From positions 1 to 64,000 of the forward strand of contig JBBAFS010000002.1 in the NCBI GenBank assembly GCA_041655255.1: a stretch of DNA of 64,000 bases. The letters run 5' to 3'. Shown here in pieces: positions 27,039 through 35,167 of the stretch. A program made the translations under genes and the position numbers. Source of the stretch: JBBAFS01 sp041655255 (GTDB lineage: Bacteria > Spirochaetota > Spirochaetia > Sphaerochaetales > Sphaerochaetaceae). Position 1 is the stretch's first letter; every line of letters begins with the position of its first letter. Under the pieces are notes generated by a model. That model worked only from the letters and a program-made list of their open reading frames with translations. It was not told the DNA's origin and ran no database searches.

Positions 27039-27380
27039 TTACTCCAGCTCAGTATATTTTTTACTACTACCGTAGGTCTTCTCTACTGCGTAATGCTCTT
27101 CATTGGTCTGTAACTTCTCTTTGATGATCGTTGGGATATCGAGTCCAAGAGCATCGGCAAACTGAACAGCATAGATGAACACATCGGCAAGCTCTTGAGC
27201 CATCTGCTGTTGTTTCTCTTTGACTATTAAATCATCTGAAGACCACTGAAAGCACTCAAGGAGTTCAGATGCTTCTAAACTTAAGGAGATAGCAAGATCT
27301 TTAGGGTTATGGAACTGTTTCCAAGAACGCTTATCTCGGAACGCTAAAATTTCGTCTACGGGTAAATATGTCTCTTTCAT
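27039..27380 (-). CDS. MazG-like nucleotide pyrophosphohydrolase
   Basis: 113 residues of all-alpha NTP pyrophosphohydrolase fold (MazG/RS21-C6 type). The metal-binding residues are visible as LEASELLECFQW (E-x-x-E pattern) and ELADVFIYAVQFADALGLD (E-x-x-D pattern). Family function: cleavage of NTPs or modified dNTPs to NMP and pyrophosphate. I chose ATG 27380: the longer frame adds 19 hydrophobic residues unlike the family, and a -10 box lies exactly 7 bases before this ATG. It precedes the nuclease-helicase in the same transcript. Confidence 0.85.
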   Translation of the reverse strand: MKETYLPVDEILAFRDKRSWKQFHNPKDLAISLSLEASELLECFQWSSDDLIVKEKQQQMAQELADVFIYAVQFADALGLDIPTIIKEKLQTNEEHYAVEKTYGSSKKYTELE

Positions 27381-27387
27381 ACCACCA

Positions 27388-27417
27388 AGTGTAACATAAA
27401 AGAGACACTTCGGTGAA
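27388..27417 (-). promoter_or_regulatory. Promoter of the mazG-like/DUF2075 unit, leaderless geometry
   Basis: Minus strand: -35 TTCACC (27417-27412), an 18-base spacer, -10 TACACT (27393-27388), then 7 bases to ATG at 27380. There is no convincing ribosome binding site. Confidence 0.5.
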
Positions 27418-27471
27418 AGAACAAAAGAATAACACATCCTTTTTTTTAAAAAGGTGTGCTACTATATACAC

Positions 27472-28113
27472 ATGGTTATGGACGATGTATTAGACCCACA
27501 TATGTTTATGATGTGTGAGAGTCTCGATTTGGAAGTCGCCTCCTCTTTAGATGAGGGTTATAGTATCTCCTTGTTACAAAAAGATGAGTTACCTTTATTG
27601 TTTGACTTAGTGACAAGAAATCGTGCTTTAGTGCAAGACGAAGAGGCTCACTTCTATTATGATCGAGTCTTTCGTAAAGATGAGAAACAATTCTTCTCTC
27701 AGTGTTACTTACTCCGTGATGATCAGAGCTCTCAAGTCATTGGCTCTATTGCCTTATGGAAAGCGTATAACGTTTTTCATTCGATTCAATGGTTCTCAGT
27801 TGAGCGAGCGTATCGAGAGAAGGGTCTAGCACGCTCTCTTTTTTCACACGTTGTGAAACAACTTAGTGAGAAAGATATGCCCCTCTATTTCCACAGTAGA
27901 TTAACCCACTTTCAAGCAGTGAACCTCTTTTTAGATTTTGGTGGGAAATTTATTAAAGATCAGTATCTGGGAAATAAAGAAAATGGTGTATTTGAAAATG
28001 TTCCAGCATTGATGAAGGTATTACCTCTTAAGAGTATTAACCGAATGCAATTTGTTGCAGCTCCTCAAGAGTTCTTAGATGCGTTATCTCCCAAAGAGGA
28101 GTTAGAGATCTAA
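27472..28113 (+). CDS. GNAT-fold acetyltransferase-like protein
   Basis: 213 residues from ATG 27472. The central part resembles a GNAT acetyl-CoA site: a beta strand IQWFSVER followed by AYREKGLARSLFSHVVKQL, where the Q/R-x-x-G-x-G/A loop is REKGLA near residue 120. The N-terminal 60 residues and the C-terminal 40 are not recognised, and the substrate is unknown. Start choice is uncertain: GTG 27454, ATG 27472 and ATG 27478 are all possible. A -10-like TACTAT (27460-27465) six bases before ATG 27472 favours that start as a leaderless one. csaA follows after one base. Confidence 0.65.
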   Translation: MVMDDVLDPHMFMMCESLDLEVASSLDEGYSISLLQKDELPLLFDLVTRNRALVQDEEAHFYYDRVFRKDEKQFFSQCYLLRDDQSSQVIGSIALWKAYNVFHSIQWFSVERAYREKGLARSLFSHVVKQLSEKDMPLYFHSRLTHFQAVNLFLDFGGKFIKDQYLGNKENGVFENVPALMKVLPLKSINRMQFVAAPQEFLDALSPKEELEI

Positions 28114-28114
28114 C

Positions 28115-28444
28115 ATGGCTCAATTCTCAGATTTTGAAAAACTCGATATCAGGGTAGGGGAGATTCTTGAAGCAAAAGAGTTTAAAGAGGCGAAAAAACC
28201 AGCTTATATCGTGACGATAGACTTTGGCCCTGAAGTGGGTATAAAGCAATCGAGTGCTCAATTAACTGAGTGTTATACACCTCAAACTTTGGTAGGGCGA
28301 CAGATTTTGGCTATCGTCAACTTCCCTGTTCGACAGATAGCCAACTTTCACTCTGAAGTATTAGTGCTAGGAACCTACTCAGATCAAGGAGTAGTATTAA
28401 TCCAACCAGAACAAGTTGTCTCACCAGGAGACAAACTTGGTTAA
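28115..28444 (+). CDS. csaA: CsaA-type tRNA-binding/chaperone protein
   Basis: 109 residues, the length of the stand-alone EMAP/CsaA OB-fold family. The conserved elements are present: FEKLDIRVGEIL at the start, KKPAYIVTIDFG, KQSSAQLT, and the end block VVNFP-like IVNFPVRQIANFHSEVLVLG. Family members bind tRNA and have been described as secretion chaperones in Bacillus. It is co-transcribed with the GNAT gene. Its stop overlaps the convergent pdhB stop through TTAA. Confidence 0.9.
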   Translation: MAQFSDFEKLDIRVGEILEAKEFKEAKKPAYIVTIDFGPEVGIKQSSAQLTECYTPQTLVGRQILAIVNFPVRQIANFHSEVLVLGTYSDQGVVLIQPEQVVSPGDKLG

Positions 28445-29430
28445 TATGCTGCCACTTGGATAATAGCTTCTCTTATTTTTTCTGGTGTTGGGACGACCAA
28501 AGATTCTAATGTTTTGTTAAAGGGGATAGGTACATCTAAACCCGCAACTCGAAGAATTGGTCCTTTGAGGGTGAAAAACGCATCACTTTCGACAATAGTA
28601 GAGACAATCTCAGCGCCAAAACCACCAGTTTTAACAGCTTCGTGAACAACAATGACTCGTCCTGTCTTTGTAGCTGATTGAAGAATCGTAGTGACATCAA
28701 GTGGAACAAGCGTACGAATGTCGATGACTTCAACATCGATATTCTTCTCTTGTTTTAAAGAGTAAGCAACATCTAATGAGCGTTGGACCATTCTTCCGTA
28801 GGTAATGAGCGTGACATCCTCGCCACCTTTTTTAATGTCGGCTTGTCCAAAGGGGATCGTATACTCCTCATCAAGTGGGGGGACTTCCCCTTTGGTGGCA
28901 TACAGTAACTTTTGTTCGTAGAAGATAACGGGGTTGTTATCTCGAATTGCTGTTTTCATTAACCCTTTTGCATCATACGGGGTAGAAGGAATCACTACTT
29001 TTAAGCCAGGAACATGGGCTACCCACGCTTCAAGTGATTGGCTGTGTTGAGCTGCAGCTCCAGTACCTGATCCACTAGCTCCTCTGAAAACCATAGGGAC
29101 CGATGTTTGTCCACCAAATTGATACCGGTTCTTTGCAGCTTGGTTGACCAGAGGATCCATCGCTAAGGTAATGAAGTCACTAAACATCACTTCCACAATG
29201 GGTCTAAGACCTGTCATCGCTGATCCAACAGCAGCTCCTGTGAAAGTGAGTTCACTAATGGGGGTTTCGATAATTCGACTTGGACCAAATTCTTCAATAA
29301 GACCAAGAGGGACTCCAAAGCCTCCCCCGTATATACCAATATCTTCACCGAGAAAGATCACAGAGTCATCTCTTCTCATCTCTTCTCGTATCGCTTCGTT
29401 TATTGCTTCTTTAAAAGTTATTTCACGCAT
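28441..29430 (-). CDS. pdhB: Pyruvate (2-oxoacid) dehydrogenase E1 beta subunit
   Basis: 329 residues, family length. It has the E1-beta marks GEDIGIYGGGFGVPLGL near residue 27, ISELTFTGAAVG (the conserved Glu near 59 activates thiamine diphosphate), and the C-terminal transketolase domain with VIDIRTLVPLD and VHEAVKTGGFGAEI. It forms a heterotetramer with the alpha subunit encoded 11 bases upstream. Pyruvate and acetoin E1 enzymes cannot be separated with certainty by eye. No E2 or E3 gene is adjacent. Confidence 0.9.
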   Translation of the reverse strand: MREITFKEAINEAIREEMRRDDSVIFLGEDIGIYGGGFGVPLGLIEEFGPSRIIETPISELTFTGAAVGSAMTGLRPIVEVMFSDFITLAMDPLVNQAAKNRYQFGGQTSVPMVFRGASGSGTGAAAQHSQSLEAWVAHVPGLKVVIPSTPYDAKGLMKTAIRDNNPVIFYEQKLLYATKGEVPPLDEEYTIPFGQADIKKGGEDVTLITYGRMVQRSLDVAYSLKQEKNIDVEVIDIRTLVPLDVTTILQSATKTGRVIVVHEAVKTGGFGAEIVSTIVESDAFFTLKGPILRVAGLDVPIPFNKTLESLVVPTPEKIREAIIQVAAY

Positions 29431-29441
29431 AATTTCTCTCT

Positions 29442-30401
29442 TTAGTCGGCATACACATCTTCGAAAATAGATTCAAAGGTAGGTTCGGGGCTCATTTGTG
29501 CAAATTCAAGAGAGTCTTGAATCTCTTGTGCAACAAGGGAATCGATCTCTTGAAGCTCTTGTGTCGTCAAAATGGAGTGTTCAAGGAGGTACTTACGATG
29601 TCGATCGATGGGACATTTGAGTTTCCACTGCTTAACTTCATCTTGAGAGCGGTACACTTGAGCATCACTTTTTGAGTGACCTAACCATCGGTAGGTTTCA
29701 AGGACCATCAACATAGGACCATGTTCTAAGACATACTCTTTTGCTTTGAGAGTCTCTTGATAGACCCGAATAACGTCATTGCCGTCGATGGTGAGTCCTT
29801 TGATTCCGTAGCTGATTGCACGCTTTGAGATATCATCGATATTCATCGACTCGTGTTGAGGGGTACTCATTCCGTATAAGTTGTTTGTACACACAAAGAT
29901 GATAGGAAGCTTTTTCACTGAAGCTAAGTTTAATGCTTCATGAAAGGCTCCTGTATTAGAAGCACCATCTCCAAAATAAGAGACAACAATATTACCAGTT
30001 TGGCGATACTGTTGTGTGATGGCTGCTCCTGTGGCAATGGGGATTCCTCCACCAACAATACCGTTGGCTCCTAAAGAGCCTAAGGCAAAGTCAGCCATAT
30101 GCATGCTTCCCCCTTTCCCTTTACAATAGCCATCTGCCTTTCCGAAGAACTCGGCCATCATCCTTTTTACACTCATCCCTTTGCCAATTGATTGAGCATG
30201 ACCTCGGTGTGTTTGGGTAATGTAATCTGAATCACTAAGTGCTACACCAACTCCAACACCTGTTGCCTCTTCTCCGACGCAAAAATGACTTGTCCCATGC
30301 ATTTTTTTAGCACGAAACAACTCATCAGCAGCAAGTTCGAATTGGCGAGTGAGCACCATTCTATAATAGAGTTTTTTGTGTATATCTATTGTTAGTTCCA
30401 T
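29442..30401 (-). CDS. pdhA: Pyruvate (2-oxoacid) dehydrogenase E1 alpha subunit
   Basis: 319 residues from ATG 30401, which has AAGGA upstream and restores the normal family length; the longer frame adds 43 unrelated residues. The thiamine-diphosphate motif GDGASNTGAFHEALNLA (GDG to N, about residue 155) is complete. THRGHAQSIGKG and GGSMHMAD are the usual E1-alpha blocks, and the phosphorylation-loop region YRWLGHSKSDAQVYRS is present. It catalyses oxidative decarboxylation of pyruvate with PdhB and passes the acetyl group to a lipoyl E2 encoded elsewhere. Confidence 0.92.
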   Translation of the reverse strand: MELTIDIHKKLYYRMVLTRQFELAADELFRAKKMHGTSHFCVGEEATGVGVGVALSDSDYITQTHRGHAQSIGKGMSVKRMMAEFFGKADGYCKGKGGSMHMADFALGSLGANGIVGGGIPIATGAAITQQYRQTGNIVVSYFGDGASNTGAFHEALNLASVKKLPIIFVCTNNLYGMSTPQHESMNIDDISKRAISYGIKGLTIDGNDVIRVYQETLKAKEYVLEHGPMLMVLETYRWLGHSKSDAQVYRSQDEVKQWKLKCPIDRHRKYLLEHSILTTQELQEIDSLVAQEIQDSLEFAQMSPEPTFESIFEDVYAD

Positions 30402-30575
30402 TAAAAACAATCCTTTTTGAGAGTCTTGGTATAACACAAACGCACCAACAATCATCTTCGTTGGTCTAAGAGTGTGTGTACACAGTGCCTTGTAGATTGT
30501 ACTTGAGAGATGAGAGTTGTCAAGCACCACAGATGTATCTTAAAGCGAGCAAGCACCAGATGGAGGCTCTCTCTC

Positions 30576-30604
30576 TTGTTGTTTAGCTATTGATTAGATA
30601 GATT
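30576..30604 (+). promoter_or_regulatory. Promoter of the VTT-domain gene, leaderless geometry
   Basis: -35 TTGTTG (30576-30581), a 17-base spacer, -10 TAGATT (30599-30604), then 7 bases to ATG at 30612. There is no ribosome binding site. Confidence 0.4.
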
Positions 30605-30611
30605 GTCTTCT

Positions 30612-31265
30612 ATGGAAAAAGAGAGAAGTCTCAACATCATACGACTATTTCAATACCTTATACCCATTGTCCTTGTCGTAACTGTCTCTTATTTTGTGGT
30701 GTTTCACAGTAAATCAAGCATCTCCATGTTAGAAGAACTTCATCAAAACCACCCCATAGTGACAGTAGTGGCGTTTTGGGGGTTGTACTTGTTGAAGTCG
30801 GTCTCTTTTGGCTTACCATTTATGGTGCTATATGCAGCTGTTGGAGCTCTCTTTCCCCTTGGGTGGGCACTATTAATTAACATATGTGGCATTCTAATTA
30901 ATATGCAAATCCCTTATCTCTTTGGCCGTTATGCGGGTCAAGCTGTGGTACAAAAAGTGATTGTGAGATTTCCTAAGTTACAGTATATTGAGCGCTTTAG
31001 CCATGAGTCGGCTTTTACTTTTTCTTTCATGGTGAAATTTATTGCTAAAATTCCCCATGAGATTACCAACTTGTTTTTAGGATCTCTCAAAGTTCCATAC
31101 GCCGCTTATATAAGCGGCGGGTTATTAGGCTTACTCCCAACGATGGCTACAGCTACCTATGCGGGAGTTCACCTCTCAAATCCCACCTCATTAGAGTTCA
31201 TTATCTCCTTTTCAGCTTTTGTCCTTATTACCCTTGGTTCTCTTTTCCTTTTCAAACGCCGCTAA
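30612..31265 (+). CDS. DedA/TVP38-type VTT-domain membrane protein
   Basis: 217 residues with about five to six hydrophobic segments. The VTT (SNARE-associated Golgi) core is visible as a Gly/Pro-rich reentrant region (FMVLYAAVGALFPLGWALL), then YLFGRYAGQAVV, and a second reentrant segment with FMVKFIAKIPHEITNLFLGSL. Related DedA proteins are linked to lipid-carrier flipping and membrane homeostasis; the role here is not certain. The first Met is placed at 30612; a TTG nine bases earlier would open the frame but lies inside the promoter spacing. Confidence 0.75.
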   Translation: MEKERSLNIIRLFQYLIPIVLVVTVSYFVVFHSKSSISMLEELHQNHPIVTVVAFWGLYLLKSVSFGLPFMVLYAAVGALFPLGWALLINICGILINMQIPYLFGRYAGQAVVQKVIVRFPKLQYIERFSHESAFTFSFMVKFIAKIPHEITNLFLGSLKVPYAAYISGGLLGLLPTMATATYAGVHLSNPTSLEFIISFSAFVLITLGSLFLFKRR

Positions 31266-31330
31266 GATATGCAGAGGACCCATTATTTGTTATACTTTTG
31301 ACCAGTATTATCAATGTCGGAGGCATGTAA

Positions 31331-31867
31331 GTGGATTTTCTTCAAAATATGGGACCTTGGATTTATGTCGTTATCTTTTTTGGTAAAATATTAGAGGTAA
31401 CAGTGTCCACGCTTCGAATGGTCTTAATCAACCGTGGAGAGCGTATGAAAGGGACGATTATCGCCTTTTTTGACATTCTTCTTTGGTTGATAATTACAGG
31501 AACTGTCTTACAAGGGTATCAAGAAGATCCTTTGAGAATCTTTATCTTTGCCTTTGCTTTTGCTGTTGGAAATTACACTGGCTCTTGGTTTGAAGATAAA
31601 CTTGCCTTTGGGCTCAGTTCGATGCAAGTTATTGTACCAGTGGTAGAAGAGCAAGAATCACTAGCAACACTTCTTCGATCTCGAGGGTATGCTGTGACTG
31701 TATTGATGGGCACTGGACGCAATGGGCCAAGAGAGATTCTCCTTCTACATGTAAAAAGGAAACAGATTTTAGATGCTGAACACTTTATTAAAGAGAACTC
31801 CCCTGATGCAGTGATGGTTGTGTCTGATTCGAAAGTTATTAGTGGTGGATATATCGCACGAAAGTAA
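31331..31867 (+). CDS. UPF0316 / DUF2179 membrane protein
   Basis: 178 residues. Three membrane segments (about 8-26, 40-60, 68-86) carry the family marks IFFGKILEVTVSTLRMVLINRG and FAFAVGNYTGSWFEDKLAFG. A soluble DUF2179 domain follows (about 95-178), with an RSRGYAVTVLMGTGRNGPRE motif reminiscent of YitT-like regulatory domains. GTG start with GGAGG upstream. The biochemical function of the family is unknown. Confidence 0.8.
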   Translation: MDFLQNMGPWIYVVIFFGKILEVTVSTLRMVLINRGERMKGTIIAFFDILLWLIITGTVLQGYQEDPLRIFIFAFAFAVGNYTGSWFEDKLAFGLSSMQVIVPVVEEQESLATLLRSRGYAVTVLMGTGRNGPREILLLHVKRKQILDAEHFIKENSPDAVMVVSDSKVISGGYIARK

Positions 31868-31902
31868 GAGTTGTCGTTCTCTTTCGCACAAGGAGTCAAT
31901 TG

Positions 31903-33795
31903 ATGACTAACGGGTTTATAAGAGTTGGGGTTGCCACCCCATCACTGAAAGTAGCTTCTCCATCTTACAATAGCCAACAAACTATTGGCTTGATGAATCA
32001 AGCCGATAAAGAGGATCTCGCTTTAGTGGTATTTCCTGAATTAGGATTAACATCCTACACAGCGGGAGATCTTATTCTTCAAAGCACCCTTATTCAAGGA
32101 GCTTTACAAGAGTTATTAGTTATTGTAGAGGCTTCAAAGAGTGTAGAAGTTATCTCGGTTGTTGGTCTTCCTCTCTTACATCGCCAAAAATTATATAACT
32201 GTGCAGCTGTAATTCATAAAGGGGAGATTCTAGGAATTATCCCTAAAACTTACATCAGTGATTACCAAGAGTACCAAGAAAGTCGTTACTACCAAAAAGC
32301 GCCACAAGAACATACCACAGTGATGATCAACGACAAACGTATCCCCTTTGGGACAAAGTTGCTGTTTCAATCAAAACATGTCCACTCTTTCACCTTTGCA
32401 GTAGAGATCTGTGCCGATATGTGGGCACCATCGACTCCTTCAACGACCCATGCTCTACATGGAGCTACCATCATAGCTAACTTATCTGCAAGTAATGAAC
32501 TTATTGGGAAAAAGGAACTTCGACGCTCGTTGGTGACAAACCTCTCATATAAAACAATCAGCGGCTACCTCTTTGCCAGTAGTGGCATAGGGGAGTCTAC
32601 AACCGATGCAGTATTTGGTGGTCACAACCTCATTGTTGAACATGGAAACTTACTAGCGGAATCTCCTTTCCCTTTTGAAGGGTTGATTAGTAGTGAAATA
32701 GATACTGAGTATCTTCTTCATAAACGAGCCCTTATTTCACTATTTGCTTCGTCCGAAGATCAAGAGTATCACACAATAGTATTTGACCAACCACCCAAAG
32801 AGACTTCGTTAACTCGAGTAATTGAGTCTCACCCTTTTGTCCCATCACACAACAAAGAACAAGAGTTAGAAACAGCTTTAACAATTCAAAGTTTAGGTTT
32901 GGTAAAAAGATTACAGCATCTGTCGATGAAAAAGATTGTGATAGGAATTTCAGGAGGCTTAGATTCTACCTTAGCAGCCTTGGTAGCCGTTCGAGCTTTT
33001 AATACCTTGAAATTACCTTTAAGTGGGATTATTGGGATAACGATGCCCTGCTTTGGAACAAGTAAACGAACATACGAAAATTCACACCGTCTAGCAAAGC
33101 TCTTGGGTATTACCCTTAAAGAGATTGATATCACAGAAAGTGTGCGCCTCCACTTTAAAGATATTGGGCACGACCCAAAACTCTTAAATGCGACATACGA
33201 GAATGCCCAGGCACGAGAACGGACCCAAGTTCTCATGGATATAGCAAATAGTGAAGATGCGTTAGTTCTCGGTACTGGAGATCTCAGTGAGCTAGCCTTA
33301 GGGTGGGCTACATACAACGGCGATCACATGTCGATGTATGCGGTGAACACCTCAGTTGCTAAAACATTAATTCCACATCTTATTCGTCATGAAGCAGGCA
33401 TCTTACAAGATGACGAATTACGTGAATTATTAGAAGACATTATTGCCACTCCAGTGAGTCCTGAATTACTTCCCGACTCTCAAGAGACCGAAAAACTCAT
33501 TGGGCCTTATGAGTTACACGATTTTTTCTTATACCGGATGGTGGAACGAGGTGATAGTCCAACAAAGATTGTACGAGTAGCAGAACATGCTTTTAAAGGC
33601 TCTTATACAAAAGAGACGATCGTACAGTACCTCACCTTATTTTATAAGAGATTTTTCTCTCAGCAATTTAAGCGCTCTGCCCTCCCCGATGGACCAAAAG
33701 TGGGAGTTGTTTCTCTCAGTCCCAGAGGAATATGGAATATGGCGAGTGATAGTGATGTCTCATTATGGCTTGAGGAGTTAAAAGCACTCTCTTAA
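31903..33795 (+). CDS. nadE: Glutamine-dependent NAD+ synthetase
   Basis: 630 residues. An N-terminal nitrilase-type glutaminase has its triad visible: Glu in VFPELGLTSY, Lys in IPKTYISDYQEY, and Cys in VEICADMWAP. The C-terminal ATP-pyrophosphatase has the PP-loop GISGGLDSTLAALV near residue 348, followed by GTGDLSELALGW and the YELHDFFLYRMV block. It converts nicotinic acid adenine dinucleotide to NAD+ using glutamine nitrogen. The two-domain length is normal. ATG 31903 has AGGAG seven bases upstream; TTG 31900 is the less likely start. Confidence 0.95.
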   Translation: MTNGFIRVGVATPSLKVASPSYNSQQTIGLMNQADKEDLALVVFPELGLTSYTAGDLILQSTLIQGALQELLVIVEASKSVEVISVVGLPLLHRQKLYNCAAVIHKGEILGIIPKTYISDYQEYQESRYYQKAPQEHTTVMINDKRIPFGTKLLFQSKHVHSFTFAVEICADMWAPSTPSTTHALHGATIIANLSASNELIGKKELRRSLVTNLSYKTISGYLFASSGIGESTTDAVFGGHNLIVEHGNLLAESPFPFEGLISSEIDTEYLLHKRALISLFASSEDQEYHTIVFDQPPKETSLTRVIESHPFVPSHNKEQELETALTIQSLGLVKRLQHLSMKKIVIGISGGLDSTLAALVAVRAFNTLKLPLSGIIGITMPCFGTSKRTYENSHRLAKLLGITLKEIDITESVRLHFKDIGHDPKLLNATYENAQARERTQVLMDIANSEDALVLGTGDLSELALGWATYNGDHMSMYAVNTSVAKTLIPHLIRHEAGILQDDELRELLEDIIATPVSPELLPDSQETEKLIGPYELHDFFLYRMVERGDSPTKIVRVAEHAFKGSYTKETIVQYLTLFYKRFFSQQFKRSALPDGPKVGVVSLSPRGIWNMASDSDVSLWLEELKALS

Positions 33796-33862
33796 ATGTA
33801 TCTTTTTGTGTTAAGAGTTGTTTACCTACGTGGATGATAGTATTACATCAAAGGAGATAACT

Positions 33863-34471
33863 TTGACCCATTTTCGTAGAATATTCATTCTTATATGCCT
33901 ATTGTTGCTTACAGTAACAACTCTTTCAGCTCGAGACCTCTTTGAAGTGAGCTTAGGAGTCAGTGGTGTGTACGACGTAAGAGACTACCCCCTTATTGAG
34001 GGACTTGGTGAGAGTTCTCATTGGACATTAGGCGTTGGCTTGCACACTCGAGTTTCACTGTTAGAGACCTCATTTGAGGCACTCCTTCCGTACAGTAACG
34101 GAGGTGATGGAGAAATAGTATCGCTATTAACAAGTGCAGCTCTTAGTTTCCCACTTATAACCGATACACTCTATATGAATATAGGAGGGGGACTCACAAC
34201 CGAGTTTTCCTACTCTGATGACTCACCTCAAACCTTTATTAATGGAGTAGAAGCTGATTCGATCACTTTTGAAGATGCTATGAATTCTTCCACACTCCAT
34301 CTGAAATTTGCCATCGACTTTTTATTGGGGAAAGCCAAAATTGGTATGTACTATATCATGAACAGTGCCACTACGTTATCACACGTAACTGATGCAGGAG
34401 GGTGGTTAAACCTGTTAAGGTCCTCAAAAAAGGATAAAATTGGCATAGGAATTCAGTTAGCTTTGTTTTAA
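33863..34471 (+). CDS. Small outer-membrane beta-barrel-like protein, first of a tandem trio
   Basis: 202 residues from TTG 33863, chosen because AAAGGAG lies just upstream and the protein then begins with a good signal peptide (FILICLLLLTVTTLSA). The mature part alternates strand-like segments and ends in IGIGIQLALF with terminal Phe, as in outer-membrane barrels. The C-terminal third is alignable by eye with the next two genes: a lipid-facing strand near LGKAKIGMYYIMNS, then a loop, then the final strand. Function is unknown; no plug or ligand motif is seen. Confidence 0.7.
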   Translation: MTHFRRIFILICLLLLTVTTLSARDLFEVSLGVSGVYDVRDYPLIEGLGESSHWTLGVGLHTRVSLLETSFEALLPYSNGGDGEIVSLLTSAALSFPLITDTLYMNIGGGLTTEFSYSDDSPQTFINGVEADSITFEDAMNSSTLHLKFAIDFLLGKAKIGMYYIMNSATTLSHVTDAGGWLNLLRSSKKDKIGIGIQLALF

Positions 34472-34519
34472 TATTTAATTAATGAAACCTTTTAGGTTTA
34501 CTACTGTTTCTATATAAGT

Positions 34520-34535
34520 GAGGCCCTCGGGCCTC
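34520..34535 (+). promoter_or_regulatory. Perfect GC-rich palindrome in the leader of the second barrel gene
   Basis: GAGGCCCTCGGGCCTC sits three bases before the AAGGAG ribosome binding site (34539-34544) of the second barrel gene. There is no T run. In RNA it would form a tight hairpin beside the ribosome binding site; in DNA it could be an operator. Confidence 0.45.
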
Positions 34536-34552
34536 CGTAAGGAGAAATGTTC

Positions 34553-35155
34553 ATGAAAAGGGTAGTTATACTAGCGATTGTCTTGTTTTTCATCCTTCCA
34601 AGTGTTCTATTTGCAAGCATAGCTTCATTGAATGTTGGAGCAACAGCACAATTTAAGCTTGCTACTGGAGAGGTGGAAGCAGACCGACTCTCTGAATTAG
34701 AGAACTGGGATTTTGGACCCGAACTTCGTTTTAGATTCCTTTTTGCCGAAGTGGTTGCTGCAGGATTATATAGTGGAACCGAAGATGACGGCCATAAGAT
34801 TAGCGGAATTCTTACCGGTGGAGTCTCATTAGATGTCCTTGGATTTTTACGAGTAGGTTTAGGAATGGGGCCAAGGATGGGCGTCTCTTTTGATAAAGAT
34901 TTCGGAAATCCACAAGTGATAACCCCTTTAGGACCTACTAGCACATTAGAGGGATTTGGTGATGCATTTATGAATGCACCGATGACCTTTAGAGCTACTG
35001 CTGATCTGAAGTTGGGGAAATTTCTTATGGGTCTTACCTACATGATTGACAGTAATGGCTTTACTTTTAGTGATGCCGATTATGATAAACTTCTTCCAGA
35101 CTTTGAAAACACTCAAGGAAGAGTTGGAGTTTCGTTGTTGTATAACTTGTTTTAA
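34553..35155 (+). CDS. Small outer-membrane beta-barrel-like protein, second of a tandem trio
   Basis: 200 residues from ATG 34553 (AAGGAG eight bases upstream; the ATG at 34547 is too close). The signal peptide is VVILAIVLFFILPSVLFAS. The mature protein is strand-rich, with Gly-rich turns (RVGLGMGPRMGVSFD) and a terminal strand ending RVGVSLLYNLF. The ending SNGFTFSDADYDKLLPDF matches SSGFTYSQPETELLIPDW in the next gene, showing common origin. Unknown function; probably an outer-membrane or periplasm-facing barrel. Confidence 0.72.
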   Translation: MKRVVILAIVLFFILPSVLFASIASLNVGATAQFKLATGEVEADRLSELENWDFGPELRFRFLFAEVVAAGLYSGTEDDGHKISGILTGGVSLDVLGFLRVGLGMGPRMGVSFDKDFGNPQVITPLGPTSTLEGFGDAFMNAPMTFRATADLKLGKFLMGLTYMIDSNGFTFSDADYDKLLPDFENTQGRVGVSLLYNLF

Positions 35156-35167
35156 GTAGGAGTTGTT

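Noticed and set aside
32886..33317. 143-codon minus-strand frame inside nadE
   Set aside because: It is opposite the catalytic PP-loop domain of NadE and has no independent signals.
34510..34944. 144-codon open frame on the minus strand over the second barrel gene
   Set aside because: It lies opposite a gene with a signal peptide and ribosome binding site, and its translation is Pro/Ser-rich without any family features.
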